DNA of 64,000 nt, taken from Rhizobium leguminosarum. Lineage in GTDB: Bacteria > Pseudomonadota > Alphaproteobacteria > Rhizobiales > Rhizobiaceae. The stretch spans positions 62,001 to 126,000 of the forward strand of contig NZ_MZMU01000026.1 of assembly GCF_004123835.1 (NCBI RefSeq), given 5' to 3'. Under the pieces are notes generated by a model that searched no databases, had not been told where the DNA came from, and worked only from the letters and a program-made list of their open reading frames with translations. Below, one piece after another: positions 55,323-62,976 of the stretch (the stretch's first letter is position 1; each line of letters starts with the position of its first letter). Position numbers and translations under genes: made by a program.

Positions 55323-55907
55323 ATGGCCGGAAAAAGTGACGGGTCCACCGTCCGAAAGCCGCGTGCGGATGCCGAACGCAATCGTCTTCTGCTGATGGAA
55401 ACGGCAAAGACCGTCTTTGCCGACAAGGGCTCCAGCGCCAGCCTGGAGGAAATCGCCCGCATTGCCGGCGTCGGCATCGGCACACTCTATCGCCATTTCC
55501 CGACGCGCGATGCACTGGTTTCCGCCATCTACCGCAACGAGACGACGCAGCTTGCCGCTGCCGCCAAAAGCCTTGCCGAGACACATCCGCCTGTCGAAGC
55601 GCTTCGCCTGTGGCTGGTGCAGTTCGTCGATTATGTCGTGACGAAACACGGCATGTCCGAGGTACTGGATTCCTTGGTCGGCGGCACCTCCGCGCTCTAT
55701 GCCGATTCTGCCGATTTGATCATAGGCGCCGTCAATCTGCTGGTGGATCGCGCAGTCGCCACCGGTGAAATCCGTCTGGCGATGGACCCGCTCGATATCC
55801 TGCGCGCGCTGGCCGGCGGCGCGCGCATCAGCTGTGGCCCCGCCTGGCGGGAGGCGGCAAGGCAACTCATCGATATTCTGATTGCGGGTATGAGAGCCAG
55901 TCGCTGA
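55323..55907 (+). CDS. TetR family regulator
   Basis: This 194-residue regulator has the N-terminal helix-turn-helix (RLLLMETAKTVFADKGSSASLEEIARIAGVGIGTLYRHFPTRDALVSAIYRNE) and a helical ligand domain. The start at 55323 (MAGKSDGST) is nearest to the HTH. It reads away from the SDR gene, with two palindromes in between; it likely represses that gene and itself. Confidence 0.92.
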   Translation: MAGKSDGSTVRKPRADAERNRLLLMETAKTVFADKGSSASLEEIARIAGVGIGTLYRHFPTRDALVSAIYRNETTQLAAAAKSLAETHPPVEALRLWLVQFVDYVVTKHGMSEVLDSLVGGTSALYADSADLIIGAVNLLVDRAVATGEIRLAMDPLDILRALAGGARISCGPAWREAARQLIDILIAGMRASR

Positions 55908-55943
55908 GGCTGTCGTACCATTCCGGCACGGCTGTCTCAGATG

Positions 55944-56053
55944 GAGGTGCGCGAGAATGGCGACCGCAACCTGATCTGCACCTGCCCGCCGGTAGAAAGC
56001 TACGAGGGATCCAAGTAGCAGTAGTTGGGCAAAGCCCCTCCCATAGGTTGGGA
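55944..56053 (+). pseudogene. gcvP 3' fragment with its own stop and terminator-like hairpin
   Basis: The sequence from 55959 to the TAG at 56015 is the last part of a gcvP-like gene with a changed ending, and AGCCCCTCCCA..GGGAGCGGGCT (about 56034-56054) resembles the gcvTHP terminator. It has no 5' end and is not expressed as gcvP. Confidence 0.7.
55959..56004. repeat. Right copy of the gcvP 3'-end direct repeat
   Basis: This 46-base copy matches 53603-53648 with one mismatch. In the gcvP frame it reads GDRNLICTCPPVESY and then continues EGSK with a TAG stop at 56015-56017, so a complete but different C-terminus follows. The upstream gcvP body is absent. Confidence 0.9.
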
Positions 56054-56182
56054 GCGGGCTGCATGCTCTGATCCACAAGGATCAAATTTAACCTTTCTTA
56101 GCAAGTCTCTGTTAGCAATTCAGAAAGGCGGCTTCCATCAACATGGATCACCGTCGATCTCTTGTTTTGCGTGCAGGTTCTT

Positions 56183-57229
56183 ATGCGTCCATCGGCAGTT
56201 CCAGCAATTCTCCTCGCCGCCCTGATCCTCTCGGGATGCGCTGCCAGTTCTGGCGCCGACGATGTGCTGGGCAACGTGCCGTCACCGGAAACGACCAATG
56301 CCATCGCCCAGCCGAGCGGCCCGATTCCTGCCGCCGCCGTGGGCGATCCCGCGCCGCAGGCAAGCCCGCCGCAGCAGGCGTTGCGCTGGGCGGGAGAGGT
56401 TCCAGAACCGCGGGCGCTCGTGCCCGCCGACAGGCCGGTCGGCATGCCGCTGCCGACAGATAAGCCGGTCGCGCTGCTGATGCCGGCCAATCCCGCGGGC
56501 AATGCAATACCCGATGTCGGCACGAGATCGCCGACACGCGGGCAAATTTACGGCCACCGGTTCCGCGATGCCAAGCCGATCAACTTCGGTTCCACCTCGC
56601 CGAGAAAGCTTGCCGTGCACGGCGTCGACGTGTCGCGCTGGCAGGGCGAGATCGACTGGCAGACGTTGCGGCGGCAAGGCGCGAACTTCGTCTACATCAA
56701 GGCGACCGACGGCGGGGATCACCTTGATCCGATGTTCAAGAAGAACTGGCGCCGGGCCAAGGAAGCCGGCCTGAGACACGGCGCCTATCACTTCTTCTAC
56801 TGGTGCCGGACAGGCGGTGAGCAGGCCGACTGGTTCATCCGCAACGTGCCGAGGGAGGCCAACGCTCTTCCGCCCGTCATCGACGTCGAATGGAACGGCG
56901 AATCGAGCTGCAAGAGACGCATCTCTCCCGCACGTGTCCGGGAAAAGATGCAGGTTTTCATGGACAAGCTGGAGCGCCATTACGGTCAGCGCCCGATCAT
57001 CTACACCGCGCCGGATTTCTACCGCGATAATTTGAAGGGTCAACTGCTCGACTATCCCTTCTGGCTGCGCTCGGTGGCCGCTCACCCCTCCAAGGTCTAT
57101 CCCGGCCGCAAGTGGGTCTTCTGGCAGTATTCCGGCTCCGGCCTTTCCGAAGGCGTCGACGGCAAGATCGACCTCAACGTGTTCAACGGCAACGAGAGCG
57201 ACTGGCACGACTGGGTGGCGTCGCGATAG
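56183..57229 (+). CDS. GH25 lysozyme-family lipoprotein
   Basis: This 348-residue protein has a lipoprotein signal (MRPSAVPAILLAALILSGCA, lipobox LSGC) and a Pro/Ala-rich linker to about residue 135. The GH25 domain begins HGVDVSRWQGEIDWQTLRRQGANFVYIKATDGGDHLDPMF, with the DxE catalytic pair in VIDVEWNGES (about residue 235) and the terminal KWVFWQYSGSG. It should cleave the muramic acid-N-acetylglucosamine bond of peptidoglycan. The start at 56183 was chosen for the signal peptide. Confidence 0.93.
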   Translation: MRPSAVPAILLAALILSGCAASSGADDVLGNVPSPETTNAIAQPSGPIPAAAVGDPAPQASPPQQALRWAGEVPEPRALVPADRPVGMPLPTDKPVALLMPANPAGNAIPDVGTRSPTRGQIYGHRFRDAKPINFGSTSPRKLAVHGVDVSRWQGEIDWQTLRRQGANFVYIKATDGGDHLDPMFKKNWRRAKEAGLRHGAYHFFYWCRTGGEQADWFIRNVPREANALPPVIDVEWNGESSCKRRISPARVREKMQVFMDKLERHYGQRPIIYTAPDFYRDNLKGQLLDYPFWLRSVAAHPSKVYPGRKWVFWQYSGSGLSEGVDGKIDLNVFNGNESDWHDWVASR

Positions 57230-57392
57230 CGAAGCTGGCCATGGCTCCGCGCCCCGACCCCGTTCCGTGCCAATCCGGAACAGATGGATGCTAAGATGCG
57301 CGAACCTATAGATCTTTGCTAACGCAACGCATTCAGCATTCTCTAAGCCCTTGCATGTACAAGAATTTCATCCAGTTCTGGGGAAATGGTTG

Positions 57393-57698
57393 ATGAGCAT
57401 ATCGGGTATTACGAGCACGGCTCTTTCGGGAATGCGGGCACAGACGACGCGGGTTAGCGCGATTGCCAACAACATCGCAAATAGCAGCACGCCGGGCTAT
57501 GCCAGGCTGAACACCAGCCTCACCTCCGCTGCGTCAGGCGCCGTCCAAGCCGTTGTCAGTCCGACGGCATCAGATGTCGATCCAGCCACCGAACTGACCG
57601 ACCTGATCGAAGCCGAGCAAAGCTACAAGGCGAACGCCGTGGTCTTTGAGACCGGCGCCGACATGTGGGAAATGCTCATGAACATCAAGCGCGACTGA
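57393..57698 (+). CDS. Orphan flagellar-rod-type protein (FlgB/FlgC-like, minimal)
   Basis: This 101-residue protein starts MSISGITSTALSGMRAQTTRVSAIANNIANSSTPGYARL, the classical rod-protein N-terminus, and ends TDLIEAEQSYKANAVVFETGADMWEMLMNIKRD, the C-terminal rod helix. Only these two helices remain, with a short centre; FlgB/FlgC have about 130-140 residues. No flagellar gene is near. It may be an assembly-competent mini-rod protein or a relic still being read. Confidence 0.87.
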   Translation: MSISGITSTALSGMRAQTTRVSAIANNIANSSTPGYARLNTSLTSAASGAVQAVVSPTASDVDPATELTDLIEAEQSYKANAVVFETGADMWEMLMNIKRD

Positions 57699-57824
57699 GC
57701 ACCCTGCCCGCAGACCCACGTCGCCGCGGCTGGACGCGAGCTGCCGAAGCTTTCGTTGGCTTTGTTATAAGATCGTCTCGAATCAGGCCTATGCCGATCC
57801 GCGCCATTGTCGCGGATCGATGCC

Positions 57825-58451
57825 ATGCCGGAATGTCAGGATTTCGTTTTCATTAAAGGACGGGTCGAGCTCGATGCGGCACCACTGGTGCTGCTGCATG
57901 GCAGCGGCATGCATGAACGCAATCTCATCGGGCTGGCCGACAGGGTCGGGCCGGATCGTCCCTATATTGCGCTGAGGGGCGCGGTGGAATGGGAGGAGGG
58001 CTTTGCCTTCTTCCGCCGAAACCCCGACCGCACGCTTGATTACATCGACCTCTTCAACCAGACCCATCATCTCGCCGATTTTCTGCTGCGGGCCGTGGAG
58101 AACGGCCTGCTGAAACGGCCGCCTTTGCTGCTCGGCTTTTCCAATGGCGCGATCATCGCCGCTTCGATCCTGCTGCATCGGCCGGAAACCGCAGCCGGCG
58201 CTATCCTGCTGCGGCCGCTCTCACCCGCGCCGACCGTCGATTTTCCCGAGCTGAGAGGCCATCGCGTCCTGATCCTCGCCGGCGAACGCGACGAGCGGCG
58301 CGCGCCTGAGGATGTTGTGCTGGTGAGGAATCAGATCGAAAGAAGCGGCGCCGACGTCACGACAAAACTGTTCCCGGCGGGCCATGGCCTGGATGAGAAC
58401 GAACCGGATTTTATCGAGAGTTGGCTGGCGGAAAATTTCCCACCAGCCTGA
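57825..58451 (+). CDS. Alpha/beta hydrolase (carboxylesterase/phospholipase family)
   Basis: This 208-residue protein has LVLLHGSGMHERNL near the start, the nucleophile elbow GFSNGA (about residue 105), LILAGERDER (Asp region) and PAGHGLDENE (His). It is of the short carboxylesterase type, similar to MhqD-like hydrolases. Substrate unknown. I use the ATG at 57825; a TTG at 57807 would add six residues. Confidence 0.87.
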   Translation: MPECQDFVFIKGRVELDAAPLVLLHGSGMHERNLIGLADRVGPDRPYIALRGAVEWEEGFAFFRRNPDRTLDYIDLFNQTHHLADFLLRAVENGLLKRPPLLLGFSNGAIIAASILLHRPETAAGAILLRPLSPAPTVDFPELRGHRVLILAGERDERRAPEDVVLVRNQIERSGADVTTKLFPAGHGLDENEPDFIESWLAENFPPA

Positions 58452-58460
58452 CGGCGGCTG

Positions 58461-58853
58461 TCAGGAATGCGCCGGCTCGCCCTGGCGCTGGGCGGCAAGG
58501 GCCGCGAGATCGGCAGGTTTCAGCTCGACAGATTCGCCGCAGCCGCAGGCCGATGTCTGGTTCGGATTGGTGAAGGTGAAGCCGGAGCGCAACGTCGTCG
58601 TCTCGAACCCCATTTCGGTGCCGAGCAGGTAAAGAGCCGCAGATGGCTCGACCCAGACTTTTGCGCCATCGTGCTCAATCAGGTCGTCCTTGGCGTTGGG
58701 CTCGGTCACCAGTTCGATGGTATATTCCATCCCGGCGCAGCCGCCCTTCTTGATGCCGACGCGGACACCCTTGGCCTCCGGCCCCGAGTTCTCGACGATC
58801 GCCTTGACGCGGGCCGCAGCCCCGTCCGTCATGCTCATGATTGCAAAGCCCAT
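58461..58853 (-). CDS. sufA: A-type Fe-S carrier SufA
   Basis: This 130-residue protein is an A-type scaffold/carrier: KGVRVGIKKGGCAGMEYTIEL with the first cysteine and TSACGCGESVEL with the CxC pair. It passes clusters to apo-proteins. It is the last gene of the suf group and sits 93 bases after sufT. Confidence 0.93.
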   Translation of the reverse strand: MGFAIMSMTDGAAARVKAIVENSGPEAKGVRVGIKKGGCAGMEYTIELVTEPNAKDDLIEHDGAKVWVEPSAALYLLGTEMGFETTTLRSGFTFTNPNQTSACGCGESVELKPADLAALAAQRQGEPAHS

Positions 58854-58946
58854 CGGCTCATTCTCCTTCCGCAACCGGGGTCAAGATCCGGTGCATCGTG
58901 ATTCAAATGTAGTACCCGTTCGTAAACGGATCAATACCGCGGGATG

Positions 58947-59327
58947 TCAGTACCAGCCTACGGCGACCTGCGCCTCTTCCGACATGCGGTCCGGCGTCCA
59001 CGGCGGATCGAAAGTCATTGCGACCTCGACACCCGAGACGCCTTCGACGGCGCCGACCGCGTTTTCGACCCAGCCTGGCATCTCGCCGGCTACCGGGCAG
59101 CCGGGTGCGGTCAGCGTCATCATGATTTTCACCATCCGGTCGTCCTCGATGTCGATCTTGTAGATCAGACCGAGCTCGAAGATGTCGGCGGGAATTTCCG
59201 GATCGTAGACCGTCTTCAGTGCGCTGATGACGTCGTCGCTGAGCCGTGCCAGCTCATCGGCCGGAATGCTGGAATGCACGATGCCTTCGCGCACGTCGAT
59301 CTTCTGTTCGCTTTCGTCCAGGCTCAT
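58947..59327 (-). CDS. sufT: SUF-system DUF59 protein (SufT)
   Basis: This 126-residue protein has the DUF59/MIP18 pattern: DVISALKTVYDPEIPADIFELGLIYKIDI and MTLTAPGCPVAGEMPGWVENAV. It helps Fe-S maturation or transfer. The ATG at 59327 has GAGGAG eight bases upstream, which overlaps the end of sufS. A GTG three codons earlier is also possible. Confidence 0.92.
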   Translation of the reverse strand: MSLDESEQKIDVREGIVHSSIPADELARLSDDVISALKTVYDPEIPADIFELGLIYKIDIEDDRMVKIMMTLTAPGCPVAGEMPGWVENAVGAVEGVSGVEVAMTFDPPWTPDRMSEEAQVAVGWY

Positions 59328-59339
59328 CACGGACACTCC

Positions 59340-60581
59340 TCAAGCAAAGAACTTGCGCGCATATTCAAGCGCATCGGCCAGGGCATCGACCTCGGTGCGG
59401 GTATTGTACATGCCGAAGGATGCACGGCATGTGGATGTGACGCCGAAGCGTTTCAAGAGCGGCATGGCGCAATGCGTGCCGGCCCTGACCGCAACACCCT
59501 GCCGGTCGATCACCATCGAGACGTCGTGGGCATGGATACCGGCAAGCTCGAAGGAAAAGATGCTGCCTTTGTCGGGCGCCGTGCCAAAGACGCGCAGCGA
59601 ATTGACGGATTTCAGCCGCTCGACCGCATAGGCGGCAAGATCGGCCTCGTGGCGGGCGATCGCCTCGCGGCCGATCTTCTCCATATAGTCGAGCGCATAA
59701 CCGAGCCCGATCGCCTGCACGATCGGCGGCGTGCCGGCTTCGAAGCGATGCGGCGGATCATTATAGGTAACCACGTCCTCGGCGACCTCGAAGATCATCT
59801 CGCCGCCGCCCTGGAAGGGGCGCATCTCGAAAAGCCGCTCCTTCTTGCCGTAGAGCACGCCGATGCCGGACGGGCCGTAGAGCTTATGGCCGGTCATGAC
59901 GTACCAGTCGCAATCGATATCCTGCACATCGACAGGTAGATGGACCGCGCCCTGGCTGCCGTCGATCAGCACCGGAATGCCGCGCTCGTGTGCGATCCGG
60001 CAGACTTCCTTGACGGGAACGATCGTGCCGAGCGCATTCGACATATGGGTGATGGCGACGAGCTTGGTGCGCTCCGTCAGGCTCTTTTCGAAATCCTCGA
60101 TATGGAAGGCGCCCTCGTCGTCGACGGGCACCCAGACGAGTTTGGCGCCCTGCCGTTCGCGGATGAAGTGCCAGGGCACGATATTGGAATGGTGCTCCAT
60201 GATCGTCAGCACGATCTCGTCGCCTTCACCAATCTTCGGCATGCCCCAGCCATAGGCGACGGTGTTGATCGCTTCCGTCGAATTCTTGGTGAAGACGATG
60301 TCGTTCACCGAAGGCGCGTTGAGGAAGCGGCGGACCTTCTCGCGCGCTCCCTCATAGGCATCCGTCGCGGCGTTGGAAAGGTAGTGCAGGCCGCGGTGCA
60401 CATTGGCATATTCATGGGAATAGGCATGCGAGATGGCATCGATCACCACCTGCGGCTTCTGCGCCGATGCGCCGTTGTCGAGATAGACCAGCGGCTTGCC
60501 ATGCACCTTCTCCGCCAGGATCGGAAAATCCCGGCGGATGGCTTCGACGTCGTATTGCGTGGCCGGCGCTATCTTGTCCAT
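59340..60581 (-). CDS. sufS: Cysteine desulfurase SufS
   Basis: This 413-residue PLP enzyme releases sulfur from cysteine for cluster assembly. It has YLDNGASAQKPQVVIDAI, TKNSTEAINTVAYGWG, TGHKLYGPSGIGVLYGKKE (PLP lysine, about residue 233) and RAGTHCAMPLL (catalytic Cys, about residue 370). It is group II (SufS) in length and motif. It lies 12 bases from both sufD and sufT. Confidence 0.96.
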   Translation of the reverse strand: MDKIAPATQYDVEAIRRDFPILAEKVHGKPLVYLDNGASAQKPQVVIDAISHAYSHEYANVHRGLHYLSNAATDAYEGAREKVRRFLNAPSVNDIVFTKNSTEAINTVAYGWGMPKIGEGDEIVLTIMEHHSNIVPWHFIRERQGAKLVWVPVDDEGAFHIEDFEKSLTERTKLVAITHMSNALGTIVPVKEVCRIAHERGIPVLIDGSQGAVHLPVDVQDIDCDWYVMTGHKLYGPSGIGVLYGKKERLFEMRPFQGGGEMIFEVAEDVVTYNDPPHRFEAGTPPIVQAIGLGYALDYMEKIGREAIARHEADLAAYAVERLKSVNSLRVFGTAPDKGSIFSFELAGIHAHDVSMVIDRQGVAVRAGTHCAMPLLKRFGVTSTCRASFGMYNTRTEVDALADALEYARKFFA

Positions 60582-60593
60582 TGGTATATCCGA

Positions 60594-61868
60594 TCAGGCG
60601 TGCTTTTCGAGCCAGGCCGAAATCACGCCTTCCAGCGCCTCGACCAGGGCCTCGTCTTCCAGTTCCTCGACAATCTCGGCGACGAAGGCGTTGACGAGCA
60701 TCGCCCGCGCCTTGTTCTCCGGAATGCCGCGCGCCATCATGTAATAGAGATGGTTGGCGTCGATATCGGTCACCGTCGCGCCGTGGCCGCACTGGACATC
60801 ATCGGCGAAGATCTCAAGTTCGGGCTTGACCGAGAATTCGGCGTCGTCGGACATCAGCAGCGTGTTGCAGGCCATCTTGGCATCGGTCTTCTGCGCATCG
60901 GGCGCCACTCGGATCATGCCCTGGAAGACGCCCTTGGCACGGTCGAAGACGACGTTGCGGATCACTTCGGTCGAGCCGGTATTCGGTACGTCGTGGCCGA
61001 GCACCATCGTCACGTCGGTATGGCTTTCTGCTCCGAGCAGGTTTATGCCGCGCAACGTCAGATCGGCGCCTTCGCCCGTCACCTTGATATGCAGCTCCTG
61101 CCGGACCAGCTTGCCGCCGGCATTGATGACGAAAAGCCGCAGCTTGGCGTCAGCGCGAAGATCGATGCGGATCTGCCCGAGATGCGTATCGTCAGCCCCC
61201 TGCTGCTGCAGAATGATCCAGGTCAGTTCGGCCCCTTCGCCAACCGTGATGTCGCTGACATGGGACACCAGCGCTGCATCGCCGGTCACCGTGCGGTGAC
61301 GTTCGATGACGGTCGCCTTGACGCCGGCGCCGAAGGACACAGGCAAGCGCGTATGTGTCTGCCCACCGGAATGGATGAACTGGATTTCGAGCGGATTTTC
61401 AAGCTCGGTATCGGCAGGCACGTCGAGGACATAGCCATCGCGCACGAAACTGCCATTGATGCGGCCGACCGCGTCGTCGCTGCCGAGCGCATCGAGGCCA
61501 GCCGCGGCAGAGCCGTCAAGAAGACGTTCGGAATAAGCCGAAACGCCAAGACCGTCGACCGTCGCCTTCTGGTTGGAATGGCCCTGGATCACCGCCAGGA
61601 CCGTGGAGTCGGCAACAAGCGGCTCCAAAGCCTGCGAGCCGGCATCGCCCGCCTGCTGCGGGACAGTGCGCAACAGGTTCTTGAGGTCGCTATAGTGCCA
61701 GGCCTCGATGCGGCGCGTCGGCAGGCCGGCTTTCTTCAAGTCGTCGAGAAGCCGGTCGCGCAGTGCCGTCACCGCGCCATTGCCCGGCAGCTCGCCGATC
61801 TGCTGGTTGAAGGCCTCGATCAGCGCCGTCTCGGCCGCCGTCAGGCGGCTCGTCGTCTGCATGTTCAT
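60594..61868 (-). CDS. sufD: Fe-S cluster assembly protein SufD
   Basis: This 424-residue beta-helical protein is part of the SufBCD complex. WHYSDLKNLLR near the N-terminus, VILQQQGADDTHLGQIRIDLRADA in the centre and CGHGATVTDIDANHLYYMMARGIPENKARAMLVNAFV at the end are typical. The start at 61868 (MNMQTTSRL) has GGAAAGGACGACG upstream. It is 25 bases after sufC. Confidence 0.95.
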   Translation of the reverse strand: MNMQTTSRLTAAETALIEAFNQQIGELPGNGAVTALRDRLLDDLKKAGLPTRRIEAWHYSDLKNLLRTVPQQAGDAGSQALEPLVADSTVLAVIQGHSNQKATVDGLGVSAYSERLLDGSAAAGLDALGSDDAVGRINGSFVRDGYVLDVPADTELENPLEIQFIHSGGQTHTRLPVSFGAGVKATVIERHRTVTGDAALVSHVSDITVGEGAELTWIILQQQGADDTHLGQIRIDLRADAKLRLFVINAGGKLVRQELHIKVTGEGADLTLRGINLLGAESHTDVTMVLGHDVPNTGSTEVIRNVVFDRAKGVFQGMIRVAPDAQKTDAKMACNTLLMSDDAEFSVKPELEIFADDVQCGHGATVTDIDANHLYYMMARGIPENKARAMLVNAFVAEIVEELEDEALVEALEGVISAWLEKHA

Positions 61869-61893
61869 GGACGTCGTCCTTTCCACCCGAAAC

Positions 61894-62649
61894 TCAGGCC
61901 GCCGTGCCGATGATGTCGGCATAGCCGTTGGCTTCCAGCTCATGCGCCAGCGTCTTGTCGCCCGACTTGATCACCTGCCCCTTGTAGAGCACGTGGACGG
62001 TATCCGGCACGATATAGTCGAGCAGGCGCTGGTAGTGGGTGATGACCACGACCGCGCGGTCCGGCGAACGCAGCGCGTTGACGCCGTCGGCGACGATCTT
62101 CAGCGCATCGATGTCGAGGCCGGAATCGGTTTCGTCGAGCACGCAGAGCTTCGGTTCGAGCAGCGCCATCTGCAGGATCTCGGCCCGCTTCTTTTCGCCG
62201 CCGGAGAAGCCGACGTTCAGCGGCCGCTTCAGCATCTCGGTATTGATCTGCAGCTTGCCGGCGGCATCCTTGACGCGGCGCATGAAGTCCGGCGTCGTCA
62301 GCTCGTCTTCGCCGCGCGCCTTGCGCTGCTCGTTCATCGCCACCTTCAGGAACTGCATGGTGGCAACGCCCGGGATTTCGACCGGATACTGGAAGGCGAG
62401 GAAGATGCCCTTGGCGGCGCGCTCGGAGGGATCAAGCTCGAGAATGCTCTCGCCATTGTAGAGAATGTCACCCTCGGTGACTTCGTAGTCGCTGCGGCCG
62501 GACAGCACATAGGAAAGCGTCGACTTGCCGGAGCCGTTAGGCCCCATGATCGCGGCAACTTCGCCGGCCTTCACCGTCAGGTTCAGGCCACGGATGATCT
62601 CGGTGCCGTCTTCGGCGATGCGAGCATGAAGGTTTCTGATTTCAAGCAT
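61894..62649 (-). CDS. sufC: Fe-S cluster assembly ATPase SufC
   Basis: This 251-residue ABC ATPase powers the SufBCD scaffold. Walker A is GPNGSGKST, the signature is FSGGEKKRAEIL and Walker B is LCVLDETDSGLDID. I use the ATG at 62649 (MLEIRNLHARIA), with AGGAACC upstream; an ATG at 62682 would add eleven residues not seen in other SufC proteins. Confidence 0.95.
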   Translation of the reverse strand: MLEIRNLHARIAEDGTEIIRGLNLTVKAGEVAAIMGPNGSGKSTLSYVLSGRSDYEVTEGDILYNGESILELDPSERAAKGIFLAFQYPVEIPGVATMQFLKVAMNEQRKARGEDELTTPDFMRRVKDAAGKLQINTEMLKRPLNVGFSGGEKKRAEILQMALLEPKLCVLDETDSGLDIDALKIVADGVNALRSPDRAVVVITHYQRLLDYIVPDTVHVLYKGQVIKSGDKTLAHELEANGYADIIGTAA

Positions 62650-62729
62650 CTTTGGTTCCTGCGTTTTCTCTGCGTAGCTCATCAGAGCCTCGCGCAATTT
62701 CTAAGGGCATCAACATGTTGGGCTCGCTG

Positions 62730-62975
62730 CTATCGCCCAAAAAAACGGATGACACGGAAAACCGCGACCGTTACGAGCCAAAGCCATTCGAGAAATTCCG
62801 GGATCCCCTGAATGATCTTTCCCGGTTTTTCCATGCGCTGCTGGAGAAACACATAAGGCTGCTCCGGCGGCTTCTCGGTTTCATATCTCTGCTCGCGGGG
62901 GCGAATTTTCGCCAATATCTCCCCGCGCATATTCTCCAGACGATCAAGAATGCGTTTCTTGTCCGCCTCGCTCAT
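62730..62975 (-). CDS. Small membrane-tail protein between sufB and sufC
   Basis: This 81-residue protein starts one base after the sufB stop and lies before sufC. The first half is charged (MSEADKKRILDRLENMRGEI) and the last 25 residues (GIPEFLEWLWLVTVAVFRVIRF) are hydrophobic enough for a membrane anchor. Such a small gene is found in this position in rhizobial suf operons. Function unknown, but the location suggests a role in the pathway. Confidence 0.85.
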   Translation of the reverse strand: MSEADKKRILDRLENMRGEILAKIRPREQRYETEKPPEQPYVFLQQRMEKPGKIIQGIPEFLEWLWLVTVAVFRVIRFFGR

Positions 62976-62976
62976 G

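Noticed and set aside
59940..61913. A 657-codon plus-strand frame across sufS and sufD
   Set aside because: It is the antisense shadow of two unmistakable suf genes, with no family match or ribosome site.
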